64,000 bases of DNA, from the NCBI GenBank assembly GCA_020635905.1, contig JACJYV010000007.1:558001-622000 (forward strand), read 5' to 3'. Source of the stretch: Bacteroidia bacterium (GTDB taxonomy: Bacteria; Bacteroidota; Bacteroidia; J057; JADKCL01). The translations under genes were made by a program, and so were the position numbers. Within the stretch, counting starts at the first letter, position 1, and each line of letters starts with the position of its first letter. Below, piece by piece: positions 8,734-18,364 of this stretch. The notes under the pieces were generated by a model that made no database searches, was not told the DNA's origin, and saw nothing but the letters and a program-made list of their open reading frames with translations.

Positions 8734-8781
8734 TTTCTCTATTCTCTTATCTCTAACATCTAACATCTATCATCTAACCAT

Positions 8782-11100
8782 CTAAAATGAAAAATTCCAG
8801 GCCACAGAAGGCAAAATCGGGAAAAGCGAGACTTTGCGGGCCACGATCTTTTCCAGGTACCCGTCGGGATTCCAGACTTCGTCGTAGTAGATAAAGTAGG
8901 TGTTGCGGCGGTTGTAGGCATTATAAACGCTCAAAGTGAGCGAATGTTGGTCTTTTTCGGGTTTTATGTGCCAGGTGAGTCCCAGGTCGAGGCGATGGTA
9001 AGCAGGCATACGGTAACTGTTGCGGCGGATGTAATCGGGTACCACGGTAGGCTCGGGGCGGAAAAAATCCAGGTAAAAAAAGCGCCCGGGAGCGAAGGTG
9101 ACCGCATTGCCTGTGCCATAAATCCAGGTGGCTGAAACGGTGAAACGGGGCGAAATCTCGTAATTGCCGACCAGGGAAATATCGTGGCGGCGGTCGTACT
9201 TATTGGGGTAGGGGAGGCCTCCGTTGAGTTCGGCCACCTTGCGGTAAGACCAGCTCAGGGTATAGGCGATCCAGCCCGTAAACTTGCCCGTACGCTTGCG
9301 CAGCATGATTTCTGAGCCATAGCTCCACCCAATGCCCTGCACGATGCTGCTGTCGAGTTCATCCGGGCGGAAGGCGCTGGCGCCTTCTGCAAATTCAGAC
9401 TGGTGCTGAAAATACTTCCCAAAGGCTTCCCAATTGATATCCAGCCAGTCCAGCGGCACCCAGGAAAGGCCCGTTGCCACCTGATCGCTGATACCCGGCT
9501 GCACATTGACGGTGGTCGGGTACCAGATATCCGTGGGAAGTGACACGGCAGAGTTGGAAACGAGGTGGATGTACTGCACCATGCGGCTGTAGCTGGCCTT
9601 GTAGCTCAGGTTGTCGCGCAGGCGGTAGAGGTAGGAAATGCGGGGTTCAGGATTGAAATAATTGGTGTCTTTGGGGGTGAAATTGGAAAGGCGCAGCCCC
9701 AGACTCAGCTTGGAACGGGCCGAAAAGGTAATGTCGTCGGAAAAATAGGCCGCCGCTTCGTGGCTGTAATAGTATTTACCCGCTTCGAGTTTGAAACCTG
9801 TGTTTTTGATTTCCCCGCTCAGACTGCGCGGGGTAAGGGTATGGTAAGTATGCTGGTAGCCAAAGCGGATAAAGTGTTTATTATTAGGGAAATAATCAAA
9901 ATCAGCTTTGAGGGTCAGGTCCTTGATGGTAGAGTAAATGCGGGCTTCAAAACTGGTGTATTCGTTGGTGATGTTGTAGTTGAAATGGCTGAAAATGGCG
10001 GTGGTATTGAGAAAAAGGCGGTCGCTAAACAGGTGATTCCAGCGCAGACTGGCGGTCGTGTTGCCCCAGTTGAAGTTGAGGGCGTAGGCGCCGCTGCTGT
10101 AGTTGAAAACGTCCTTTCCGTGGTAGGCGCTGGCGTAGAGGTGATCCTTTTTGCCCAGCTCAAAATTCATCTTTCCGTTCAGGTCGTAGAAAAAGTAATC
10201 GGGAATTTTTTCCCAATTGGGTTTGTCTGCCTTGATTTTGTTGAGTTCGCGGGTAAAAATATCCACGTAGGTGCGGCGTCCGGCAATCATGAATGAGGCC
10301 TTGTCTTTGAGCAGGGGACCTTCCAAAGTGGCACGGGAAGAAATCAGGCCCAAACCGCCGGTCAGTTGGTATTTTTTCTGGTTTCCCTCCTTCATTTGCA
10401 CATCCAGCACAGAGGATAGGCGCCCGCCAAATTTGGCGGGAAAGGCACCTTTGTACAGTTCCAGGTTGCGCACGGCGTCGCCATTGAAAATGCTGAAAAA
10501 GCCGAAGAGGTGGGAGGAATTGTACACGGGAGCTCCATCAAGCAGGATGAGATTCTGGTCAGAGGCGCCGCCTCTGACGTGAAGTCCCGTACTGCCTTCT
10601 GAACCTGATTGCACCCCAGGCAAAAGCAGGATGGTTTTCATGATGTCCACCTCGCCCATGAAGGCAGGAATGCCTTTGATCAGGTCGATGGACATTTTTT
10701 CCACGCTCATTTGGTTGCGGGAAAGCAGTTCCTCCTTGGCATCGTCCGTGATGGTGACACCCTCGAGTTCGACGGTTTTTTCGTTCAGTTCGAGGTTTAG
10801 GGTGGTGTCTTTTTTGAGTAAAAAACGGTGAATCTGCGGTTCCATGCCCCCAAAATTGATTTGCAAAGTAATGGTGTCGGCGGGCAGGCGCAGGCTGAAA
10901 TATCCGTAGGAATTGGTCATGGCCCCGGTCTGGTGGCTGGGCGCCAGCACGGTCACGCCCGGCAGGGCTTCGCCCGAACTTCCGTCGGTGACATAGCCTG
11001 AAACGGACCAGGTTTGCGCGAAAAGGGTTGAAATCCCACCCAAAAGCAGGAAAACAGTCCAAAAAGCAAGCCTCAAAACAACCCTCAAATTTTGTCGCAT
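8782..11100 (-). CDS. TonB-dependent receptor with carboxypeptidase-like N-terminal domain
   Basis: An outer-membrane receptor of 772 residues that would take up a ligand using energy from TonB. From the ATG at 11100 come a signal peptide (hydrophobic FWTVFLLLGGISTLFAQ), a carboxypeptidase-D regulatory-like beta domain (VSGYVTDGSSGEALPGVTV), a plug domain with LHVRGGASDQNLILLDGAPVY, and a long beta-barrel ending in the aromatic residue F (AWNFSF), as expected for Bam-inserted proteins. An ATG 45 codons upstream is in frame but adds a non-signal sequence, so 11100 is preferred. The DUF4249 lipoprotein follows, probably in the same transcript. The ligand cannot be told; no SusD-type gene is present. 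Confidence 0.88.
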   Translation of the reverse strand: MRQNLRVVLRLAFWTVFLLLGGISTLFAQTWSVSGYVTDGSSGEALPGVTVLAPSHQTGAMTNSYGYFSLRLPADTITLQINFGGMEPQIHRFLLKKDTTLNLELNEKTVELEGVTITDDAKEELLSRNQMSVEKMSIDLIKGIPAFMGEVDIMKTILLLPGVQSGSEGSTGLHVRGGASDQNLILLDGAPVYNSSHLFGFFSIFNGDAVRNLELYKGAFPAKFGGRLSSVLDVQMKEGNQKKYQLTGGLGLISSRATLEGPLLKDKASFMIAGRRTYVDIFTRELNKIKADKPNWEKIPDYFFYDLNGKMNFELGKKDHLYASAYHGKDVFNYSSGAYALNFNWGNTTASLRWNHLFSDRLFLNTTAIFSHFNYNITNEYTSFEARIYSTIKDLTLKADFDYFPNNKHFIRFGYQHTYHTLTPRSLSGEIKNTGFKLEAGKYYYSHEAAAYFSDDITFSARSKLSLGLRLSNFTPKDTNYFNPEPRISYLYRLRDNLSYKASYSRMVQYIHLVSNSAVSLPTDIWYPTTVNVQPGISDQVATGLSWVPLDWLDINWEAFGKYFQHQSEFAEGASAFRPDELDSSIVQGIGWSYGSEIMLRKRTGKFTGWIAYTLSWSYRKVAELNGGLPYPNKYDRRHDISLVGNYEISPRFTVSATWIYGTGNAVTFAPGRFFYLDFFRPEPTVVPDYIRRNSYRMPAYHRLDLGLTWHIKPEKDQHSLTLSVYNAYNRRNTYFIYYDEVWNPDGYLEKIVARKVSLFPILPSVAWNFSF

Positions 11101-11345
11101 ATAAAAAGCTGAAAATACGGAATCTGAGGGGGGATTGCAAGATGAGTTGCCATCCTGTATCCCGGCCAAAGTTGGTGCCGAAAAGTTCCTGTTTTTGAGG
11201 ATTCCGGGATTCCCCAAAACTCGTTTATCCTTCAATTGGCCTCACCCAATAAGTCAATCCATGCGCCTGAATAATTCTTACCCGCGGAAAGATTGGATTG
11301 CTGACTTTTATCATACTTTTTCTTGTTTAACAAATCCCTCATCCC

Positions 11346-14300
11346 ATGATTCGAAATTGCTCTGTTTGGCTGGTTGTAATTTTCTTCAGCCTGTTTCTCG
11401 CGGCTAAGGCCCAAATCCCTTCCCCGGTTGCTTACTGGGATTTTGAATGTGAAAATATGCCCTGGTTGGACGTTGCCCATCCTCAGGCTGATTACTCCAT
11501 CACTTATCCTCCCAATGGTTCAGGTTGGTGGAACACTGGTCCAGGGAATATGTACAGACATGACGGGATGGTTGGGAATTATCTGGAATATGATCATGTT
11601 TATGACCTTTATTTGCAAAAACTTCAGACTGGGGAGTTTCCAAATGTGATGAACCCGGATGGGTTTACCTGCGAAATGCTTTTCAGGGCTCACCAACCCT
11701 TTTCTCAAACCTGGTTGGTTTTCCTCCCAAACCGCCTCCGCTTTCAATTGGGAATTGATGTGTCATCTCTGACCGTTACCTATGATGACATGTCTTCCCA
11801 GGATTTCGATGTAAACATGAATGGAGCAGGCAGGCTTGATCCTGCTTATTATGGGGACGGCAACTGGCACCACTTCGCCATCAGGTATGAGTTTTTTGCT
11901 TCCCAAAACCAGGGTGTGGTAGAGGTTTTTGTGGATGGAGCCCTGATCCCGGAATTCACCTTTCCTCTGACCAGACGGCTGAACACCCAGGGGGTGAGTG
12001 AGTTGTACCTGTCAAAAATTATTATCCGAAACACCCACCGGGATCTGGATGAATTTATCGTTTACGATGAGGCCATTCCAAGGGGGCTGATTTGCCGACA
12101 CTTTCAGGATGCCATGCAGGGTAACCACTATTGTTTGGATTGCGCCCCCGAAAATTTGCCCTGTGCTGTGGAACCTGAGTACGAGCTGGTCAGGGATGAA
12201 AATGAATTTCCGATCGGGTACGACATTCAAAATCCGCCAGCTTCGCTGACGGATGTAATGAATCAAGGGCTGAAAGCCCTGCCCAGTCAATTGGTGGCAT
12301 ACGCCGGACCCCGGTACAGATTTGATAAAAAAATGCCTCAAAATCAGCAGTTTGTAGGATATGATCCTTTTTTGGGGCCGCCCAATGAATATACTGATGT
12401 AATGGTGGAGTTGGCTACCAACTGGCATTATTCCTATTTTTTGGGAGGCCTCAGCGAAGTATCGCCCAATCCGGGCACCAACCTGTATCTGGACGCCCTG
12501 GTGGCACAGTCAGGTAATTTCAACTCTTTTCAGGCCATCTCAAACTGGAATCGGTCAGGATCCACGGTGGGGGTCAATTACCCGCAAAACCTGAATCCTG
12601 CCACTCACCTCAAGTTAAATTCAGGTGCTGGTCCCTCTCAGTTTATTACTTTCAACTCCGGGGCAAAAATAACTTTGGGAGATGATTGTATCAGCAAAGG
12701 AACCCTTTCTCCAAGGATGTCTTCGGCGCCAGCCATTGCAGATGGAAATTATTACAACACCAAATTGCAGCAACTTGAAAGCCGCATTGGCACCCAGGTT
12801 AGTTTGATTTTGGAGAACGGAGAGCAGGCCCCCTTTGCTATGGGTGAACTTGATTACCAGCAAATGCGTGGAAATACATCAATGGGTTATTTTCCTGCAG
12901 CCCAAAGTTGCACAACCCAGACCACAACCCAATTCGGGTTTGACGCCCTTTCTATTAATTATTACCATGCAAATTATTTGGGGGGAATCCCTCAGAATCA
13001 TACCACGGCACTTTGGAGGGAGTTTCTTTCAAAAGAAAAATCCCGGCTTCGGGAGGCATACCGCGATGCCCTGATCGGTGCAGCCCCAAACCGGGCAACC
13101 TTTTTGTATTATGATGTGGGGGGAGCCTCACCCTTTGAATACGAATTTACTGCAGATGTTACGCAAATGAATGCCATTGCCAGCCCTTCCGGGCAGTATC
13201 ATTATCCCACTCCCTACTTTTATCCCCAGCGACCCCAATACTGGTTTACAGGGGTTACGGCTGCCCTTGGCCTCCGTACCATGACTATTGCGCGGAATAA
13301 AGAACTTGCGACCCCTGTGCCTCATCCTTACTTCACCCCGGCCGTTTCGGCCGGGTATGACGACGGTCACCAGGAGATTTCGAGTAGTGTGCCCGACATA
13401 GACATGATCCGTCCCGGACAGTATCTGGGGCTTTTGAAAAACCTTGCCGTTTGGGGAGGGGAATTTTTTCAGGCATTTATGTATCATGTTCCAACGGTTC
13501 ATTACCACCACCGGGCCATGTATGGTTGGCAATATGCCCCCCCATCCTATGCTCAGGCTGTCATGTCACGGTTCGAGGAACTCTATTATCACAGCAATCT
13601 CCTTATCGGGGATTTTGGACAGACTTACCCCGACGGGGTTTTGGGCGCCCAGGGAGGTTATCGCTTCTGGGGAGGAAATCCGCGGTTTTTTATCTCAGCC
13701 CGCCAATCGGATCCCAGTTTTGGAAATACAGGGACCTACCTGATCTCGGCTTCCATTCAGAACTACCTTACAGATAATTATAAGTTGCAATTACCTAATA
13801 ATCAACCTTATGGGATTTCAAGCGAATTGGAAGATGTCACTACCATCAATCTCACCGGGGTGCCATATCCCCTGACTTTTGGTCTGAGGAAACAAGGAAG
13901 TACCTACATTTTTGATCAGTCAGTGACCGGGAGCGAGGTTTTCTACCAACTGGATAAATGGCATGAATACAGCCATCCTGAACGCTGGAGCAAAGATATT
14001 TTCATGGAGGCCGAGGTTTTTGACCTGAATCACAGTACCCAGGGGAATCCATTGATGAAAATTGCTACAGAGGATTTTACCGGGCAAAATATATCAGATG
14101 GAGATTTTCGAAATTACACCACCTATATGGATGCCAGCGGGTTTGTTTCGGCAAATGATATTCCCAATCTCAGATACGACTTTTTCCCGAAAGACAATGG
14201 CACCAACCAGCCCCATGAATTTATGGTAAGGGTCAGGACCAATGGGAGCGCAACCGGGCTTACCGCCCAGCTTTTTGAACCCAACGGAGGGGTACGCCTG

Positions 14301-16586
14301 GCAGATTTTTTTGTAAAAATCCCAGCCTCTCAAACCTGCTGGACCTGGATTGACGTGGGCTCACTGGATTTCTATAATCTGCCTCCCGGATTTGCACCCT
14401 ACCGCATTATGATTCAGCCAGGTAATCAGTTTTTGGAAATAGATCAGCTGGCCGTGGTCAGTCAGGCTACTGCAACCTCGCTAAGCAATCAGGGGGCCCC
14501 ATTTTCTGCTACGGTGCTGGCTTCACCTCCTGCGAGTATTTGCCCGGGCGAATCAATCAACATTCCCTTCGCCTTTCAGGGAGTTCCTCCCTTTGCCCTG
14601 AGCTTTCTTTTTGATGACGGAACGAATTCGCCAGTGACCATGCATATCCGCGACATCCAGACCAATAATTATACTTTTACTTATCAGGTTCCAGCTACAG
14701 GAACCCTTTATCTTACCCGTGCAGGTGATGCAAATTGCCATGAACTTAGATCAGAAAAATGGTCAATCAAGGTGAAGCACGCTACGACCCCCGTGATCGC
14801 TCCCGGGCCAGTGGTTCAACTTTGCAATGGCCAATCCATCAATCTTACCACCGGAAGTTTTAATTCTTATCAATGGTCAGATGGCGCAACCACCCAGAAT
14901 AATCTTATTTCAGAGCCAGGAAATTACTGGGTGGAAGCAATTTCCAATGGCTGTCCAATGAGATCCTCCTGTGTGGAGGTGCGTAGGGTACAACCCGAAG
15001 TTACCCTTTCCGCGGCTCCCCCGGTCTGTACCGGACAGGCATTTAACCTTTCCACTCCTGTCCAGAATGTCAGTTATACCTGGTTTCACAATGGATCCCA
15101 GGTGTGCCCGACCTGTACCACTGTTCTGCCTGCTAATGGCGGTGGAACCTACTCTCTTACGGTTGTGGATGCCAATGGCTGCGCCGGGACCACCACTATG
15201 GATATTCCTGAAATGAGGCCTGTAATTGAGGATTTTGGCTACATTTGCACGGGCGACAATGTGCTTGATCTGACTCCCTACGGCTATCCGTCAGGAGGGA
15301 CCTGGAGCGTTGGCACGCCCAATCAGGCTGCACTGACGGGAAATCTGCTTGATCCTTCCCTGCTTGTACCCAATGTGCCGCTTTCCCTGAGTTATACCGC
15401 AGTATTGCCTTATAATTGCGTGGGTACGGAAACAGTTTTTATTGAGGTTATGGCCAATTGTTGCAATAACCAGGCTCTTTGCGATCTTCGGGGAGCCAAC
15501 CTGGTGCCCAATTTCAGTTTTGATGCAACCATTTGCCCGGTCAATACCAGTTTTTATTCCCCTCTGAACCTGGATTGCAGTCAATCCGCCACTCTGAATC
15601 CAGGCAATTATGCTCTTTTCCAGGCATTCACTTTTTCGGGAAATACCATCTTTGATCATTTTGGCAACGCGGGTAGTCAGTTTGTGGTGGCTAATGTTGC
15701 TCCTTCTGCGACAACCTGCAATCTGTATCCGGCCACAGAAAATGTATGGGCTTTCGCTTTCCCAAGTACCCCGGGGCGTAACTACCTTGTGAGGGGCTGG
15801 ATTAATAATATTTCACCCGGAACCATCGACTATCACCTGCTGGATCAGGTGCAATGTCAGCCCATTCTTTCTGGCACCCTGAGCGGCTCACCGACCTGGA
15901 CTCCGTTTTGCGCCCAAATTCAAAGTATGGGAGAATCTTTCCTCACGGTGGCCATTGAAGTAACCCCAGGCGCCCTGATCGGGCTGGACGATATCATGAT
16001 TGTGGAAGTGGGACCTGCGGTAGAGGTTTCACCTGCCTACCTGATGATTGACGAGGGAGCTGTTTGCACCCTTTCAGTTGTGAATCCATCCCTGAACCTG
16101 ACTTATGACTGGTGTGTACAGCCCATCCTGGGTGCGCCCAATTTCCCAGGTTGTAATCCGGGAAATCTCCTTGGCACGGGCAACAGCCTGATTCACACGG
16201 TTGGAAATTCGGAATTTATCCGGGTCTCGACCGAACAAGGTGGCTGCATTGCCTATGCTGATGCAGAAATATTTTCTGAAGTGCACAAAGATGATTCGCA
16301 GGCTGAAAATGGGGGAGGGATAAATGTGAACCCACCTCAATTTGCCCTGGAAGCCTTCCCCAATCCCACCCAGGGGACTGTAACTGTGCGGGTACATCAG
16401 GATCAGCCTGGAAAGTTTACTTTCAGATTGATCAACATGCTTGGCACCACCCTGCAATCTGGCAGTGAGTTTCTGGATGCCAATGGTGAACTCGAACTGG
16501 ACCTTTCGGGATACAGCAAGGGAGTGTATTTTCTTCGGGGAGAATCTGCCAATCAAAGTTCTGCTCTGAGGCTGGTGAAGCAATAG
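11346..16586 (+). CDS. giant secreted protein with LamG-like domain and T9SS sorting domain
   Basis: A 1746-residue cell-surface or extracellular protein. A signal peptide ends near AKAQ (about residue 23). Residues about 30-250 resemble a LamG/concanavalin fold (NWHHFAIRYEFF, VEVFVDGALI). Residues about 350-900 form a large unassigned region with segments such as TFLYYDVGGASPFEYEF and GLLKNLAVWGGEFFQAFMYH, which recall a glycoside-hydrolase-type barrel, but I cannot assign a family. Residues about 1080-1330 hold repeated Ig-like segments with paired cysteines (CNGQSINL, CTGQAFNL). A jelly-roll-like part follows. The last 80 residues are a type A sorting domain (FPNPTQGTVTV, YSKGVYFLRGE, RLVKQ), so export through T9SS is expected. 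A strong hairpin follows the stop. Function unknown; polysaccharide binding or degradation is an inference. Confidence 0.82.
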   Translation: MIRNCSVWLVVIFFSLFLAAKAQIPSPVAYWDFECENMPWLDVAHPQADYSITYPPNGSGWWNTGPGNMYRHDGMVGNYLEYDHVYDLYLQKLQTGEFPNVMNPDGFTCEMLFRAHQPFSQTWLVFLPNRLRFQLGIDVSSLTVTYDDMSSQDFDVNMNGAGRLDPAYYGDGNWHHFAIRYEFFASQNQGVVEVFVDGALIPEFTFPLTRRLNTQGVSELYLSKIIIRNTHRDLDEFIVYDEAIPRGLICRHFQDAMQGNHYCLDCAPENLPCAVEPEYELVRDENEFPIGYDIQNPPASLTDVMNQGLKALPSQLVAYAGPRYRFDKKMPQNQQFVGYDPFLGPPNEYTDVMVELATNWHYSYFLGGLSEVSPNPGTNLYLDALVAQSGNFNSFQAISNWNRSGSTVGVNYPQNLNPATHLKLNSGAGPSQFITFNSGAKITLGDDCISKGTLSPRMSSAPAIADGNYYNTKLQQLESRIGTQVSLILENGEQAPFAMGELDYQQMRGNTSMGYFPAAQSCTTQTTTQFGFDALSINYYHANYLGGIPQNHTTALWREFLSKEKSRLREAYRDALIGAAPNRATFLYYDVGGASPFEYEFTADVTQMNAIASPSGQYHYPTPYFYPQRPQYWFTGVTAALGLRTMTIARNKELATPVPHPYFTPAVSAGYDDGHQEISSSVPDIDMIRPGQYLGLLKNLAVWGGEFFQAFMYHVPTVHYHHRAMYGWQYAPPSYAQAVMSRFEELYYHSNLLIGDFGQTYPDGVLGAQGGYRFWGGNPRFFISARQSDPSFGNTGTYLISASIQNYLTDNYKLQLPNNQPYGISSELEDVTTINLTGVPYPLTFGLRKQGSTYIFDQSVTGSEVFYQLDKWHEYSHPERWSKDIFMEAEVFDLNHSTQGNPLMKIATEDFTGQNISDGDFRNYTTYMDASGFVSANDIPNLRYDFFPKDNGTNQPHEFMVRVRTNGSATGLTAQLFEPNGGVRLADFFVKIPASQTCWTWIDVGSLDFYNLPPGFAPYRIMIQPGNQFLEIDQLAVVSQATATSLSNQGAPFSATVLASPPASICPGESINIPFAFQGVPPFALSFLFDDGTNSPVTMHIRDIQTNNYTFTYQVPATGTLYLTRAGDANCHELRSEKWSIKVKHATTPVIAPGPVVQLCNGQSINLTTGSFNSYQWSDGATTQNNLISEPGNYWVEAISNGCPMRSSCVEVRRVQPEVTLSAAPPVCTGQAFNLSTPVQNVSYTWFHNGSQVCPTCTTVLPANGGGTYSLTVVDANGCAGTTTMDIPEMRPVIEDFGYICTGDNVLDLTPYGYPSGGTWSVGTPNQAALTGNLLDPSLLVPNVPLSLSYTAVLPYNCVGTETVFIEVMANCCNNQALCDLRGANLVPNFSFDATICPVNTSFYSPLNLDCSQSATLNPGNYALFQAFTFSGNTIFDHFGNAGSQFVVANVAPSATTCNLYPATENVWAFAFPSTPGRNYLVRGWINNISPGTIDYHLLDQVQCQPILSGTLSGSPTWTPFCAQIQSMGESFLTVAIEVTPGALIGLDDIMIVEVGPAVEVSPAYLMIDEGAVCTLSVVNPSLNLTYDWCVQPILGAPNFPGCNPGNLLGTGNSLIHTVGNSEFIRVSTEQGGCIAYADAEIFSEVHKDDSQAENGGGINVNPPQFALEAFPNPTQGTVTVRVHQDQPGKFTFRLINMLGTTLQSGSEFLDANGELELDLSGYSKGVYFLRGESANQSSALRLVKQ

Positions 16587-16604
16587 AGAAAACTATGACC
16601 TTGG

Positions 16605-16639
16605 AATCCCCCTTGCGCCAATCTGGTGGAAGGGGGATT
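16605..16639 (+). terminator. hairpin terminator after the giant secreted-protein gene
   Basis: AATCCCCCTT (16605-16614) pairs perfectly with AAGGGGGATT (16630-16639), 15-base loop, followed by CGGGGTTTTT. It starts 19 bases after the stop codon at 16586. Confidence 0.7.
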
Positions 16640-16755
16640 TCGGGGTTTTTGGAGGGTTTATTATTCATTTCAATCCCTGTTTGCGCCTTTCTGCAGATTT
16701 TCAGAGATTGGGGAACGGTAAACCCAAAGTTTTGCCTTGCCTAAAAACCCACGTT

Positions 16756-17349
16756 ATGATTCTGATTCTTATTGATCCTGATCCAAAGATTTTTGAGGCC
16801 TGGAAAGAGGCCTTTGCAGCTCACTCTGGGGTGAAAATTGTGCAGGGTTATTTTGAAAATCTTCCCGAATTTGACTGCATGGTCAGTGCTGCCAACTCCT
16901 TTGGCCTGATGGACGGAGGAGTGGACCTGGCCATTATCAAGTTTTTTGGGTTGGATTTGATGGAACGGGTTCAGGAGAGGATAATTCGGGAGTATCGCGG
17001 GGAGCAGCCCATAGGAACTTCCATGATTGTGGAGACCCTGCACGAAAGGCATCCATTCATTGCCCATACGCCCACCATGCGGATTCCAGTAAACATTCAA
17101 AACACAGAAAATGTATATGTCGCCATGTTTGCCATGTTGCTGGCTGTAGATCAATTCAACAAGAATTCGCCCAGGAAAATTAATTCCATTGCCTGTCCAG
17201 GGCTGGGCACAGCTACGGGCAAGGTCAGCCCCCGAATTGCGGCCGCCCAAATGGAACTGGCTTACCGCAATTTTCAAAATCCACCCAGGTTGATAAATTG
17301 GCCTTTCGCAATCACCCGGAATAATGGGGTGATTAATTCGTTGGTTTGA
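16756..17349 (+). CDS. macro domain protein
   Basis: A 197-residue single-domain protein of the macro (ADP-ribose-binding) superfamily. Macro domains bind ADP-ribose or remove it from proteins and nucleic acids. DCMVSAANSFGLMDGGVDLAI matches the conserved NAAN..xxGGGvDxAI loop, with the Asn, the Gly-Gly and the Asp kept; the middle Gly of the usual triple is Asp here. CPGLGTATGKVSP fits the second ligand-binding loop (GTGxxG-like). The ATG at 16756 directly precedes the first beta strand (MILILIDPD); a TTG at 16681 would add 25 residues of no clear use. The next gene is on the same strand 119 bases on and encodes a predicted oxygenase-like protein. No toxin (ADP-ribosyltransferase) gene is nearby. 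Confidence 0.78.
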   Translation: MILILIDPDPKIFEAWKEAFAAHSGVKIVQGYFENLPEFDCMVSAANSFGLMDGGVDLAIIKFFGLDLMERVQERIIREYRGEQPIGTSMIVETLHERHPFIAHTPTMRIPVNIQNTENVYVAMFAMLLAVDQFNKNSPRKINSIACPGLGTATGKVSPRIAAAQMELAYRNFQNPPRLINWPFAITRNNGVINSLV

Positions 17350-17468
17350 ATTGGAGGGTGCCTGCACCTTGGAAATGTTGGCTTGAAGAATAAATTTGCT
17401 ACATCTTTAATGTCCCTACTTTCATCCTCGATTCCCCTGACCAAATCCCAAAGAACAAAGTCCCCAGC

Positions 17469-18161
17469 ATGAAACCAAGCCACTCATATTACAAGGAAGT
17501 GTCGGGAATTGATCCCACAAACCATGCTGGTTTTTGCTTCCAGGCTGTTTTCAGAACGGAAGTCTCTGAGCCAGGCTTTGCTGTGCTGGAATTTAAAAAT
17601 GAAATCACCTCATTTGAACTCAGGTCATTTATGATCCACCTGAAACAGAATTTGGGGCAATTATTGCAGGCAAAAAATGGCTTGAACTTGAAATACTACT
17701 GGCTTGGAAGGTTTAATCAGCAAGCGAGCACAAAATACCATTTGGACAACGCCCCAGTCCAATCCATTTTAATGCTTGGCTATGAGCCTTCTCCCATTTC
17801 AAGTGAGTTATTTATAGCGGATTACGTTCAGTTCGCGGTTGATCATGGCCTCACAGTCTCTGACTTTTTTGAACACCACAATCCCGTCTTTGCGGACAAC
17901 GAAAAGCAGATGAAACCCTACATTACCCGCCCCCCGAAACTATCCCCTGAAAAGTCAAGAATTGTATTGATCAATAACAGTACCTCAGAACCTGGCGACG
18001 GAACCCTGGGAGTGCTCCACATGGCGCAAATTAAAAATCCTGATTTAAGTAAATCAAGGATCGTTAATTCCATCATGCTCGAAATTCAGACAGATCCGCA
18101 GGATGAGGAAACGGAAAGGCAGGAAGAAGGTGATTTCCTTGCAAGTGAGGCGGTGAATTGA
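17469..18161 (+). CDS. uncharacterised protein with a 2OG-Fe(II) oxygenase-like residue pattern
   Basis: I do not firmly recognise this 230-residue soluble protein. It has no signal peptide or membrane segment. Several residues fall in the order seen in 2-oxoglutarate/Fe(II) oxygenases: H91-x-D93 in KYHLDNAPVQS, a distal H184 in GVLHMAQ preceded by INNS at 168-171, and R197 in SKSRIVNS, 13 residues after that His. In that family the HxD...H triad holds iron and the Arg binds 2-oxoglutarate. This is an inference from spacing only. The C-terminal 30 residues are acidic and low-complexity (DPQDEETERQEEGD). It lies downstream of the macro-domain gene and may be co-transcribed with it. Confidence 0.55.
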   Translation: MKPSHSYYKEVSGIDPTNHAGFCFQAVFRTEVSEPGFAVLEFKNEITSFELRSFMIHLKQNLGQLLQAKNGLNLKYYWLGRFNQQASTKYHLDNAPVQSILMLGYEPSPISSELFIADYVQFAVDHGLTVSDFFEHHNPVFADNEKQMKPYITRPPKLSPEKSRIVLINNSTSEPGDGTLGVLHMAQIKNPDLSKSRIVNSIMLEIQTDPQDEETERQEEGDFLASEAVN

Positions 18162-18276
18162 AGGATACCAATTGGTTTCAGGGAAGTAAGTTGTCAGTTA
18201 GGATTTGTTATGAGGGATTGGGGAAAAGATTAAAAGTGATCTGGCAGTCATGCTATACTATCCTGCAATATCTGTG

Positions 18277-18301
18277 GACCGTCGACCATAGACCGTCAAC
18301 C
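18277..18301. repeat. short degenerate GACCGTC-type repeat
   Basis: GACCGTCGACCATAGACCGT lies here, made of three GACC words, in the 203-base gap before the aldehyde dehydrogenase. It resembles the other low-complexity word arrays of the window in structure but not in sequence. Confidence 0.5.
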
Positions 18302-18364
18302 AAATGAGTTAGGTAAAATCCTTCCCTTTTGCTTAAATTTAATCCGTATTTAAGCATAATAGAT

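Larger units (their letters stand above)
8525..8763. repeat. 91-bp tandem repeat, about 2.6 copies, carrying a start region
   Basis: Units begin at 8525, 8616 and 8707; the last breaks off at 8763. The marker TATGGTGGAATCC recurs at 8531, 8622 and 8713, exactly 91 bases apart, with near-perfect identity. On the minus strand each unit holds a purine-rich stretch (GAGAATAGAGAAA) directly before an ATG (8551, 8642, 8733). Only the ATG at 8551 opens the DUF4249 gene. Confidence 0.92.

Noticed and set aside
9565..10296. 243-codon plus-strand frame inside the TonB-receptor gene
   Set aside because: Antisense to the receptor; Val/Gly-rich composition without domain signature.
16756..18161. toxin-antitoxin system of DarTG type
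   Set aside because: The macro-domain protein lacks an adjacent DarT-like ADP-ribosyltransferase; the neighbour has no such motifs.
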